Below are positions 20,308 to 27,770 of a stretch of DNA of 64,000 nt, piece after piece. The stretch is from NCBI GenBank assembly GCA_964586155.1, contig CAZPHC010000032.1, positions 10,219 to 74,218 on the forward strand. The letters are read 5' to 3'. Source of the DNA: SXNM01 sp964586155. GTDB lineage: Bacteria; Myxococcota_A; UBA9042. The notes under the pieces are model-generated. The model was given only the letters and a program-made list of their open reading frames with translations. It had not been told where the DNA came from and did no database searches. Every line of letters begins with the position of its first letter. The first letter of the stretch is position 1. The position numbers and the translations under genes were made by a program.

Positions 20308-21087
20308 ATGCGGATCTTCGACCCGGTGCCCTGGCGGATCCTACCGCCCAACCTCATCACCGCGGCTGGCATGTCGCTCGGCTTCGTCGCGCTGGCCTGC
20401 GCTGCGTCCGGGGACTTCTTGACTTCGGCGTGGTGCATCGCCCTCGCCGCGCTGGTCGACAAGTTGGACGGCAGCGTCGCGCGGTTGCTCAAGGCGTCGA
20501 GCGAGTTCGGGGTGCAGTTCGACTCGTTCTCGGACTTCTGCACGTTTGGCTTGAGCCCGGCCGCGCTCGTCTGGTTCGCCTGCCGTGGCGTCGAGGGTTC
20601 GCCGTGGGCCGTCGCCCCGGGGGCCGAGGCCGGCGCTGCGACCTGGTTGCTCGGCACCATCTGCACGCTCTACGCGGTGCTCGCGGCGGTCCGGCTCGCG
20701 CGCTTCAACGTCACGACGGCGGAGCATCCGACGATGTTCCAGGGCCTGCCGACCACGCTCTCGGGCAGCATGACCGGCCTCGCCTTCTTGAGCCTGCACG
20801 ACTTCGGCCTGCTCGACGGCGCTGCGCTGCGCTGGGCTCCCTGGCTGCTCGCGGTCAACGCCGCGCTGATGGTCAGCAGCCTGCCGTTGCCGAAGCTCGC
20901 GCTGCCCAGGGCGACGCCGGCGCGCGTCTTCTTCCTGGTCAACATCGTCGGCGTCTACCTGCTCGTGCCGATGCGGACTGCGTTCTCGAGCACCTACGGC
21001 CTCGTCCTGCTGCTGGGCTACGTGCTGGTCGGCTTCATCCAGGGGATGCGCGCCGAATCCGCCCCGGGCGACGTGGTGACGCCATGA
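20308..21087 (+). CDS. pssA: CDP-diacylglycerol-serine O-phosphatidyltransferase
   Basis: 259 residues, an integral membrane enzyme with about seven hydrophobic segments. The CDP-alcohol phosphotransferase signature D-x2-DG-x2-AR-x8-G-x3-D-x3-D is intact (DKLDGSVARLLKASSEFG then VQFDSFSD). It makes phosphatidylserine from CDP-diacylglycerol and serine, the route to phosphatidylethanolamine. The subclass (serine rather than glycerol phosphate) is inferred from the FDSFSDFCTFGLSPA motif. The stop overlaps the start of the hydrolase gene (ATGA), so they are translationally coupled. Confidence 0.88.
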   Translation: MRIFDPVPWRILPPNLITAAGMSLGFVALACAASGDFLTSAWCIALAALVDKLDGSVARLLKASSEFGVQFDSFSDFCTFGLSPAALVWFACRGVEGSPWAVAPGAEAGAATWLLGTICTLYAVLAAVRLARFNVTTAEHPTMFQGLPTTLSGSMTGLAFLSLHDFGLLDGAALRWAPWLLAVNAALMVSSLPLPKLALPRATPARVFFLVNIVGVYLLVPMRTAFSSTYGLVLLLGYVLVGFIQGMRAESAPGDVVTP

Positions 21088-21950
21088 GCGCCCGCGACGT
21101 GATCGCCCGCGACGGCACGCGGCTCTCGGTCCGCGTCACCGGCAACCCGGACGGGCCGGTGCTGCTGCTGGCCGACGGCATCGGCTGCGACGGCTACATC
21201 TGGAAGTACGTGCGCGCCGCCTTCGAGCCGCGCATGCGCGTCGTCCATGTCCACCACCGCGGCCACGGCGCCTCTGCCGTGCCGACCGACCTGCAGAGCC
21301 TGCGGATCGAGGTGCTGGCCGACGATCTCTGGCAGATTTGTGACGCGCTCGAGATCGAGCGGGCGATCCTCTGGGGCCACAGCATGGGCGTCCAGGTGAT
21401 CCTCGAGGCGGCCCATCAGGCTCCCGAGCGCGTGGTCGCGCTCCTGCCGACGTGCGGCGCCTTCGAGACGCCCCTGCGCACCTTCCGCGACAGCGACGTC
21501 GCCAGCCGCGTGCTGCCCTGGGTCCAGCGCGCCATCGGTGCCGACGACGGCCGGATCCGCGGCCTGTGGCGCCGCCTGGTGCCGACCGACGCCGCGTACT
21601 GGATCGCCGTGGCGACCGAGGTCAACGGCCGCATGATCCGGCGTGGCGACTTCCTGCCCTACCTCGACCACCTCGCCGACATGGACCCGGCGGTCTTCGT
21701 CCAGCTGCTCTCGGCCGTGGCCTCGCACAGCACGCGTGGCTATCTGCCGTCGCTGACCATGCCGGCGCTGGTGTTCTCGGGCGCCCGCGACAACTTCACG
21801 CCTGCGCACCTGGGCCGCGAGCTGGCGGAGCTGCTGCCTGACGGCGAGTTCTGCCTGATCCCCGGCGGTTCGCATACCGCGCCCTTGGAGCTGCCGGATC
21901 TGTTGGTGTTGCGGGCCGAGGAGTTCTTCGCGGCGCACAGCATCCTGTAG
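21084..21950 (+). CDS. Alpha/beta hydrolase
   Basis: 288 residues. The nucleophile elbow is GHSMG (Ser100), the acid is probably Asp in FSGARDNFTP, and the base is the His in GGSHTAPLE. An HHRGHG oxyanion-region motif occurs near residue 57. It belongs to the large alpha/beta-hydrolase superfamily; the substrate cannot be told. Coupling to pssA by a 4-base overlap hints at a lipid or ester substrate, but that is inference. Confidence 0.82.
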   Translation: MSARDVIARDGTRLSVRVTGNPDGPVLLLADGIGCDGYIWKYVRAAFEPRMRVVHVHHRGHGASAVPTDLQSLRIEVLADDLWQICDALEIERAILWGHSMGVQVILEAAHQAPERVVALLPTCGAFETPLRTFRDSDVASRVLPWVQRAIGADDGRIRGLWRRLVPTDAAYWIAVATEVNGRMIRRGDFLPYLDHLADMDPAVFVQLLSAVASHSTRGYLPSLTMPALVFSGARDNFTPAHLGRELAELLPDGEFCLIPGGSHTAPLELPDLLVLRAEEFFAAHSIL

Positions 21951-22051
21951 CGCAGCACGGACCGGCGGCATCGGCAGGTCCGGATATGCCGCCCGCCTCT
22001 CGCACGACGAGCTCGGGCGCGTGCCACGGATCCGGCCCGGCCTCAGCGCGG

Positions 22052-22456
22052 CTACATGTCGAAGAAGAGCGGCTCGTGGACGTCGATGAAGGCGTTGAGC
22101 ATGCGCTTCTCGTCGTCGTTGAGGTCGAGCAGGCGCACGCCCGCACCCGCCTGCTGGTTGGCGTCGGTGACGGTCTCGTCGAAGGGGCGGGTCCAGGCGA
22201 CCTGCGCGCGCTTGTGGAAGACGTGGTCCGAGCCAGGGATGCGGAATCGCACCTCGATCTCGTCGCCGCGCGCCAGCGGCTCGTCGGTCGCGACGAACAG
22301 GCCGCCGGACGAGATGTTCGACGTCAGGCCCACGAACAGGCGATGGCGCGTCGCAACGCCCACCTGCAGCTCGAACGTGGTCTGGCGACGACCCGAGCGT
22401 TGGTCCTGGGCGACGCCGTTGGTGGCGGCTTTGCCGTTGTGCTTCGACGTGCTCAT
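22052..22456 (-). CDS. PilZ-domain protein
   Basis: 134 residues, a single PilZ domain. An Arg pair (SGRRQTTFE) precedes NISSGGLFVATDEPL, fitting the PilZ c-di-GMP-binding pattern RxxxR ... (D/N)xSxxG, and GxEIEVRF-type strands follow. Myxobacteria carry many such short PilZ paralogues. The ATG at 22456 overlaps the stop of the zinc-ribbon/FHA gene by 4 bases, so the two are translationally coupled, linking c-di-GMP sensing to phosphothreonine signalling. Confidence 0.8.
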   Translation of the reverse strand: MSTSKHNGKAATNGVAQDQRSGRRQTTFELQVGVATRHRLFVGLTSNISSGGLFVATDEPLARGDEIEVRFRIPGSDHVFHKRAQVAWTRPFDETVTDANQQAGAGVRLLDLNDDEKRMLNAFIDVHEPLFFDM

Positions 22457-23799
22457 GCGGGGGCTCCAACGTGGACGCGCAACAGGTTGCGACCAAGGAG
22501 CAGCAGGTCGCCGTTGCGCAGGGTGATCTCGCGCTTGATGCGCAGGAAGGTGCCGTTGCTGCTGCCGAGGTCCTTGAGGTAGACGCGCCCACCGCGCTCG
22601 GAGATCACAGCGTGCGAGCCGGACACGAATCCGTCCCGCGGGAACAGGATGTCGCCTCGCTCACGACCCAGGAACACGTCCCGGTGCGAGAGCAGGTAGG
22701 CGTTGGCGACCTGTCGGGCCATGCCGACCTGGCACAGCCGACCCCAGACGCCGCGAGGCATCGCGCAGCCGACGTTGAGCGGCCGGCCCGTGATCGGCGA
22801 CACCTCAGCCGAGAGGTCCTCGATGCGTTCGAACCGCAGGACCTCCTGACCGACCCGGACGATATCACCGTGGTGCAGCTCCACGGGTGTAGAAATGCGA
22901 AGATAGGTGCCGTTGTAGAGGTCGATGGGGCGGATCTTGAACGGCTGCTCGCCCGCGGACAGCACGCAATGCTCCTGCGCCAACAGGCCGTCCTGATCGA
23001 AGCAGACCTCGGCCGCGCTCGAGCGGCCGATGCGGTTCTCGCCGCTGATCAAGCGATGGCGCACCGACTCGTTGCCCAGATCGTCGATCAAGGCCAGGAA
23101 GCCCGCCTCGCGCGCTGGGGCGGCGGGCGCACGAGCGGCGGCCTCCGAGCGCGAGCGCGCGGTGCCGCAGACCCCACAGAAGGCGTAGCTCGGTGGGATC
23201 ACGTTGCTGCACTGCACGCACTTGAGGATGTCCGGCGGGGCCTGTTCGCCGCGCTCCATGCTCGTATGCGAGCCCACGCGCCCGGCGCCGGCTGGATCCA
23301 GAAGGGCCTGCGGTGCGCTCGATCGACCGGGGGCGGGCACCGGTGGTGCCGCAGCGGCGCTGGGCATCCGGGCCGCTGGACGCGGGACCGCTGGGGCGCT
23401 GCTCGGTGGCGGAGCGTTGGCCGCGCCCGATCGCGCCGCCGCCTGGAGCTGGGCGTCGATCTCGGCCTCGATATCGTCGAGCTGCAGCGCCGAGGTCGCG
23501 TCGTCGTCACCGACCGGCGGGGGCGGCGCGGCCGTGCCACGGCGCGGCAGGGGGGCCAGCGGCACCTGTCCAGCGCTGCCGGCGGTGCTCCGGCCCAGTG
23601 GCGCGGTCCCGGGGTGGGGGGGCAGCGACACGGGCGCGGCGCCCGAGGGCGCGGCGGACGGCGCCGGCGGAATCCCGGCCGGCACGGGAGGCGGGACGCT
23701 CGCCCCGCTCGTCCGCGCCGCGGGCAAGGCGGCACCGCAACCGAGGCAGAAGCGGTATCGGCCGTCGTTCTCGCGACCACATCGCTGGCAGACGATCAT
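22453..23799 (-). CDS. Zinc-ribbon and double FHA-domain protein
   Basis: 448 residues. An N-terminal zinc ribbon (CQRCGREN...FCLGCGA) is followed by a long Pro/Ala linker with an acidic DDDATSAL element. A second zinc ribbon (KCVQCSNV...FCGVCGT) comes at ~195-220, then two FHA domains: NRIGRSSAAEVCF at ~255 and VFLGRERGDILFPRDG with GSSNGTFLRI near the C-terminus. The first FHA domain ends YNGTYLRI, lacking the SSN form. FHA domains bind phosphothreonine peptides made by Ser/Thr kinases. The ATG at 23799 follows GGAGGGG; an upstream start was rejected for lack of one. It is coupled to the PilZ gene and divergent from the BMC operon. Confidence 0.82.
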   Translation of the reverse strand: MIVCQRCGRENDGRYRFCLGCGAALPAARTSGASVPPPVPAGIPPAPSAAPSGAAPVSLPPHPGTAPLGRSTAGSAGQVPLAPLPRRGTAAPPPPVGDDDATSALQLDDIEAEIDAQLQAAARSGAANAPPPSSAPAVPRPAARMPSAAAAPPVPAPGRSSAPQALLDPAGAGRVGSHTSMERGEQAPPDILKCVQCSNVIPPSYAFCGVCGTARSRSEAAARAPAAPAREAGFLALIDDLGNESVRHRLISGENRIGRSSAAEVCFDQDGLLAQEHCVLSAGEQPFKIRPIDLYNGTYLRISTPVELHHGDIVRVGQEVLRFERIEDLSAEVSPITGRPLNVGCAMPRGVWGRLCQVGMARQVANAYLLSHRDVFLGRERGDILFPRDGFVSGSHAVISERGGRVYLKDLGSSNGTFLRIKREITLRNGDLLLLGRNLLRVHVGAPA

Positions 23800-24061
23800 C
23801 GCCCCTCCGTCGCTCGACCTACCCGAACGAAAGCTGGCCCTTGTGGGAAGCTCCGCTCCCGGCACGTCCGCATCCGGCAGACGTTGGTCGCACGCGCGAA
23901 CCAAGAGAGTACGGCGAAAGCGACGGTGACGGCAAGACGTCCGCTCGGTCTCGCGTCCCGCGAGGCCCGGACCGGCCCCGCACCGGGCCGGGCGGCGGCC
24001 TGCGCGCGGCCCGATCGACCGGCCCTTCGCCCTCCACTGGACGCTTGCCGCCGGCAGCCGC

Positions 24062-24090
24062 TTGTCGTGCTTGTCGCGGCGTGCTACCAG
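24062..24090 (+). promoter_or_regulatory. Possible promoter of the BMC operon
   Basis: TTGTCG (24062-24067) and TACCAG (24085-24090) are 17 bases apart, about 75 bases before the first BMC gene. This lies in the 365-base gap between the divergent FHA and BMC genes; nothing else could be recognised in that gap. Confidence 0.33.
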
Positions 24091-24164
24091 AGGACGCCGC
24101 AGGATTGGTGCGCGTCGGCACCGATGCGCGCGCGGCGCGTCGAACGGACGCGGTAGGAGCCGAG

Positions 24165-24785
24165 ATGGCGATCACGCTTCGCACCTTCGTATTCTTGGAC
24201 AGCCTGCAGCCGCAGCTCGCGAGCTTCATGGGCAAGACCGCCAAGGGCTTCCTGCCTTTGCCGGAGATGGCGAGCCTCTTTGTCGAGATCGCCCCCGGCA
24301 TCGCGATCAACCGGGTGACGGACATCGCGCTCAAGGCGACCGACGTCGCGCCCGCCATCCAGATCGTCGAGCGCGCCTTCGGCCTGCTCGAGGTCCACGC
24401 CCACGACAAGGGCGCCGTGCGCCAGGCCGGCAACGCGATCCTGGCCGACCTCGGCGTCGAGCAGGGCCAGCGGCTCAAGCCGCGCATCGCCACCAACCAG
24501 ATCATCCGGTCGGTCGAGGCCTACCAGGCCCAGATCATCAACCGGAACTCGTCGGGCATGATGATCCTGCCCGGCGAGAGCCTGTTCATCCTCGAGACGG
24601 CGCCGGCGGGGTACATCTCCTTCGCCGCCAACGAGGCCGAGAAAGCCGCCCGGGTCAAGCTCGTCGAGGTGCGCCCGTTCGGCGCCTTCGGTCGGTTGTG
24701 GATGTCCGGTCCGGAGAGCGAGATCGACTCGGCGGCAGCGGCGGCGCTGTCGGCGATCGAGAGCATCGAAGGTGTCGAAGGCTAG
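24165..24785 (+). CDS. BMC-T shell protein (tandem BMC domain, Hoch_5816-like)
   Basis: 206 residues with two BMC-type halves. The first half contains SLFVEIAPGIAINRVTDIAL and AIQIVERAFGLLEVH; the second contains MMILPGESLFILETAPAGYI and ARVKLVEVRPFGAFGRLW. Tandem-domain shell proteins form pseudohexameric trimers in the facets of a microcompartment. The sequence resembles, from memory, the H. ochraceum BMC-T whose stacked trimers form a gated pore. The ATG at 24165 follows TAGGAG. It is first in a five-gene BMC block. Confidence 0.85.
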   Translation: MAITLRTFVFLDSLQPQLASFMGKTAKGFLPLPEMASLFVEIAPGIAINRVTDIALKATDVAPAIQIVERAFGLLEVHAHDKGAVRQAGNAILADLGVEQGQRLKPRIATNQIIRSVEAYQAQIINRNSSGMMILPGESLFILETAPAGYISFAANEAEKAARVKLVEVRPFGAFGRLWMSGPESEIDSAAAAALSAIESIEGVEG

Positions 24786-24840
24786 CGCCGACGACTTTCC
24801 CTAGCGAACGCGCGGCGTGGGTCGCGCAGCGGAGCGTGTC

Positions 24841-25131
24841 ATGGCAGACGCCCTGGGTATGATCGAGACGCGCGGCTTCGTCGCGCTGGTCGAGGCAGCG
24901 GACGCAATGGTCAAGGCTGCGAAGGTCGAGTTGGTCGGCTACGAGAAGATCGGCGGCGGCTACGTCACCGCGATCGTCCGTGGTGACGTCGCGGCGGTGA
25001 AGGCGGCGACCGAGGCCGGTGCCCGTCAGGCCGAGCGCGTCGGCGAGCTGGTCTCGGTGCACGTGATCCCGCGTCCGCACGCGAACGTCGACGTGGCGCT
25101 GCCGCTCGGCCGCCAGAACGGCGAGGGCTAG
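24841..25131 (+). CDS. BMC-H shell protein (hexamer)
   Basis: 96 residues, one Pfam-BMC-type domain beginning MADALGMIETRGFVALVEAA, with AADAMVKAAKVELVGYEKIG and a GGGYVTAIVRGDVAAVKAA stretch. It would form the hexamers that make up most of the shell facets. It looks near-identical in pattern to the H. ochraceum BMC-H. The ATG at 24841 follows CGGAG; a start 24 bases upstream would add residues not seen in the family. Confidence 0.95.
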   Translation: MADALGMIETRGFVALVEAADAMVKAAKVELVGYEKIGGGYVTAIVRGDVAAVKAATEAGARQAERVGELVSVHVIPRPHANVDVALPLGRQNGEG

Positions 25132-25238
25132 GCCCGAAGACGCGGCGCAGTCGTTCGCTCGTTCGGCGTCTTTTGCTCGCGCGGCGTCTGCGCCGGTCGC
25201 CGTGTTCGCCGCGCCCGTGAGGCTCGCGAGAGGTCGTC

Positions 25239-25535
25239 ATGTTGCTGGCCAAAGTCATTGGTACCGTCGTCGCAACCCGCAAGGAACCGGAGCTCGAAGG
25301 GCTGCGGATGCTGTTGGTCCGGGAGCTCGACGCTTCGATGCAGGCCAGTGGCAAGCCGATCGTCGCGATCGACGCGGTCGGGGCGGGGCCGGGCGAGATC
25401 GTGCTCTTCGCCGCGGGCTCGAGCGCACGGCAGACGCAAGTCACGCAGAACCGGCCGGTCGATCACGTCATCATGGCGGTGGTCGACATGGTCGAGGCGT
25501 CCGGCCGCGTGCTCTACGACAAGTCGACGGAGTGA
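25239..25535 (+). CDS. BMC-P shell vertex protein (EutN/CcmL family)
   Basis: 98 residues, an EutN/CcmL pentamer-forming protein. It opens MLLAKVIGTVVATRKEPEL and has AIDAVGAGPGEIVLFAAGSS and the conserved end NRPVDHVIMAVVD. Pentamers cap the vertices of the polyhedral shell. The ATG at 25239 follows GAGAGG. With BMC-H and the two BMC-T genes, all three shell classes are present. Confidence 0.94.
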   Translation: MLLAKVIGTVVATRKEPELEGLRMLLVRELDASMQASGKPIVAIDAVGAGPGEIVLFAAGSSARQTQVTQNRPVDHVIMAVVDMVEASGRVLYDKSTE

Positions 25536-25600
25536 CGGCTCAGCCGTCGAACGGCCGGCGCCGCTGCAGACCAGCGACGACCTGACGTCCTGGGGGTGAC

Positions 25601-27001
25601 ATGGACGAGGCTCGGATCCAAGCGATCGTCGCGGAGGTCGTGCGCAGGCTCGGCAGCGACGGTGCGCCCACGGTGCACATCGCCAAGGCTGCGGGGCGAT
25701 TCGGTATCTTCGGTGACGTCGACAGCGCTGTCGCGGCCGCCCGCGACGCCTACGATCGCCTGCAGAAGACGCCGACCGACGTGCGTCGCCGCGCCATCGA
25801 GGCCATGCGTCGCGTCAGCCTGGCCCACCTCGACGAGATGTCGCGCCGCGCCGTCGCCGAGACCGGGCTCGGCCGCGTTGACGACAAGCTGGCCAAGAAC
25901 CGCCTCGTCATCGAGAAGACGCCGGGCATGGAGATCCTCCAGCCGCCAGCCCACACGGGCGAGAACGGCCTGACGCTCGACGAATACGGCCCGCTCGGTG
26001 TCATCGGCAGCATCACGCCGTGCACCAACGCGACCGAGACGATCCTCAACAACGCCATCTCGATGCTCGCCGGCGGCAACACCGTCGTGTTCAACGTGCA
26101 CCCGTCGGCGAAAGAGACGCTGCGCTGGTACGTCGAGCTGCTCAACCGGGCGATGGTCGACGCCGGTGCGCCTGAGAACCTGCTGACGATGGTCGCGGAG
26201 CCGACGATCCAGACCGCCAACGAGGTCATGAAGCATCCGGGCATCCGGCTGCTCGCCGTCACCGGCGGTGGCCCCGTGGTCAAGGCCGCGTTGGCGTCGG
26301 GCAAGCGCGCCGTCTGCGCCGGCCCGGGCAACCCGCCGGCGGTGGTCGACGAGACGGCCGACCTCAAGATGGCGGCGAAGAACATCATCGCCGGCGCGAG
26401 CTTGGACAACAACATCGTCTGCATCGTCGAGAAGGAGATCCTCGTCGTCGAGGCGGTTGCCGACAAGTTCAAGTCGGAGCTGTCGGCGGCGGGCGCGGTC
26501 GAGGTCAAGGGCGGCGATCTGCGCAAGCTCGAGCAGCTGCTCATCGTCGACGGCCACGTCAACCGCAAGTACGTCGGCAAGAACGCCGCGGTCATCCTCG
26601 CCGACGCCGGCATCCGCGCGCCCGACGCGACCCGCATCGCCTTCGCCGAGGTCGACGAGAGCCATCCCTTCGTCCAGCTCGAGATGCTCCTGCCCGTTCT
26701 GGGCCTGGTGCGTTGCCGTGACTGGGAGGACGCCGTCGCGATGGCGCTGCGCGTCGAGCACGGCTTCCTGCACACCGCGACGATGCACTCGATGGCGATC
26801 GACCGGCTCGACGCGATGGCCCGCGCCGTCAACACCAGCATCTTCGTCAAGAACGCACCGTCGTTCGCCGGCCTCGGGCTCGGCGGCGAGGGCTACACGG
26901 CCTGGACCATCGCCGGCACCACCGGTGAGGGCCTGACCAACGCCCGCACCTGGACCAAGCAGCGTCGTTGCACGCTCAAGGGCTTCTTCCGCATCGTCTA
27001 G
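25601..27001 (+). CDS. CoA-acylating aldehyde dehydrogenase (PduP/EutE family), BMC-targeted
   Basis: 466 residues. The catalytic cysteine is Cys274 in DNNIVCIVEKE, matching PduP/EutE. The NAD-binding region includes GVIGSITPCTNATETILNNA and LLAVTGGGPVVKAAL, and the C-terminus has GLGGEGYTAWTIAGTTGEG. The enzyme oxidises an aldehyde to acyl-CoA inside the compartment. The first ~17 residues (MDEARIQAIVAEVVRRLGS) form an amphipathic helix separated by a short linker, as in known encapsulation peptides. The ATG at 25601 follows GGGGGTGA. The aldehyde source is not in the window. Confidence 0.92.
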   Translation: MDEARIQAIVAEVVRRLGSDGAPTVHIAKAAGRFGIFGDVDSAVAAARDAYDRLQKTPTDVRRRAIEAMRRVSLAHLDEMSRRAVAETGLGRVDDKLAKNRLVIEKTPGMEILQPPAHTGENGLTLDEYGPLGVIGSITPCTNATETILNNAISMLAGGNTVVFNVHPSAKETLRWYVELLNRAMVDAGAPENLLTMVAEPTIQTANEVMKHPGIRLLAVTGGGPVVKAALASGKRAVCAGPGNPPAVVDETADLKMAAKNIIAGASLDNNIVCIVEKEILVVEAVADKFKSELSAAGAVEVKGGDLRKLEQLLIVDGHVNRKYVGKNAAVILADAGIRAPDATRIAFAEVDESHPFVQLEMLLPVLGLVRCRDWEDAVAMALRVEHGFLHTATMHSMAIDRLDAMARAVNTSIFVKNAPSFAGLGLGGEGYTAWTIAGTTGEGLTNARTWTKQRRCTLKGFFRIV

Positions 27002-27057
27002 GGCAGGGCGGTCGAACGCAGCTGGCGGGTCTCGAGGCCCGCCCATCGGGGGTTGGG

Positions 27058-27681
27058 ATCAGCAGCACGAGCCGCATCGGTGCAGAGTCGGTCGCCGCGC
27101 TGGAATTGCGCTCGGTGCCGGCCGGCTTGGCGGTCCTCGACGCGCTGATCAAGGCCGCGCACGTGCACATCCGCATGGCCAGCGACATCGATCCGGGGCG
27201 CTGGCTCATCATCTTCGACGGGCCGCTCGGCGACGTCGAAGAGGCCTTGGCCAAGGGCGTCGAGGTCGGCGGTGCCGATCTGCTCGAGAGCCTGCTCCTG
27301 CCGGCGGCCCACGCGGCGCTGCGTGCGGCGCTGCGCGGCGATCTCGTCGCGAGTACGCCATTCGGCGCTGCAGAGGCGACGCTCGGCGCGCTCGAATGCC
27401 ACACCGTGCTCGCCACGCTCGCGGCCACCGACCGGGCCCTCAAGGCCGCGGAGGTGTCGCTGCTGCGGCTGCGCCTGGCGACCCACCTCGGTGGCTCCGG
27501 CCACGCCGTGGTCGCTGGCGAACAAAGCGACGTCGAGGCCGCGCTGGCCGCCGCCGTCGAGGATGCCGCGCCGGGCGTCGAGGTCCGGACCCGCGCCATC
27601 GCCCGCGCCGCCATCGAGACCGTCGCCGCCGCTGCGCAGAAGACCGTTGGCGCGTCGATGATTCGCCCCTTCCAAGGTTGA
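27058..27681 (+). CDS. BMC-T shell protein (second tandem-domain, Hoch_5812-like); start uncertain
   Basis: About 207 residues with two BMC repeats. The first is SVAALELRSVPAGLAVLDAL with KAAHVHIRMASDIDPGRWLI; the second is ALECHTVLATLAATDRALKA with HLGGSGHAVVAGEQSDVE. The pattern fits the circularly arranged BMC-T1 of H. ochraceum. No ATG, GTG or TTG lies between the aldehyde dehydrogenase stop and the first domain strand. The best-placed candidate is ATC at 27058, five bases after GGGGG. TTG at 26968 would overlap the dehydrogenase gene by 34 bases, and TTG at 27106 would remove the first beta strand. ATC use is inferred. Confidence 0.78.
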   Translation: MSSTSRIGAESVAALELRSVPAGLAVLDALIKAAHVHIRMASDIDPGRWLIIFDGPLGDVEEALAKGVEVGGADLLESLLLPAAHAALRAALRGDLVASTPFGAAEATLGALECHTVLATLAATDRALKAAEVSLLRLRLATHLGGSGHAVVAGEQSDVEAALAAAVEDAAPGVEVRTRAIARAAIETVAAAAQKTVGASMIRPFQG

Positions 27682-27770
27682 CGCCGACGTCGAGGCTCCC
27701 CATGGTGCGGGCCCGCGACGCGAGGTCCCTGGGCCCATCCCCGGTCAGCGCCGCGTATCAGGAGAGTGCC

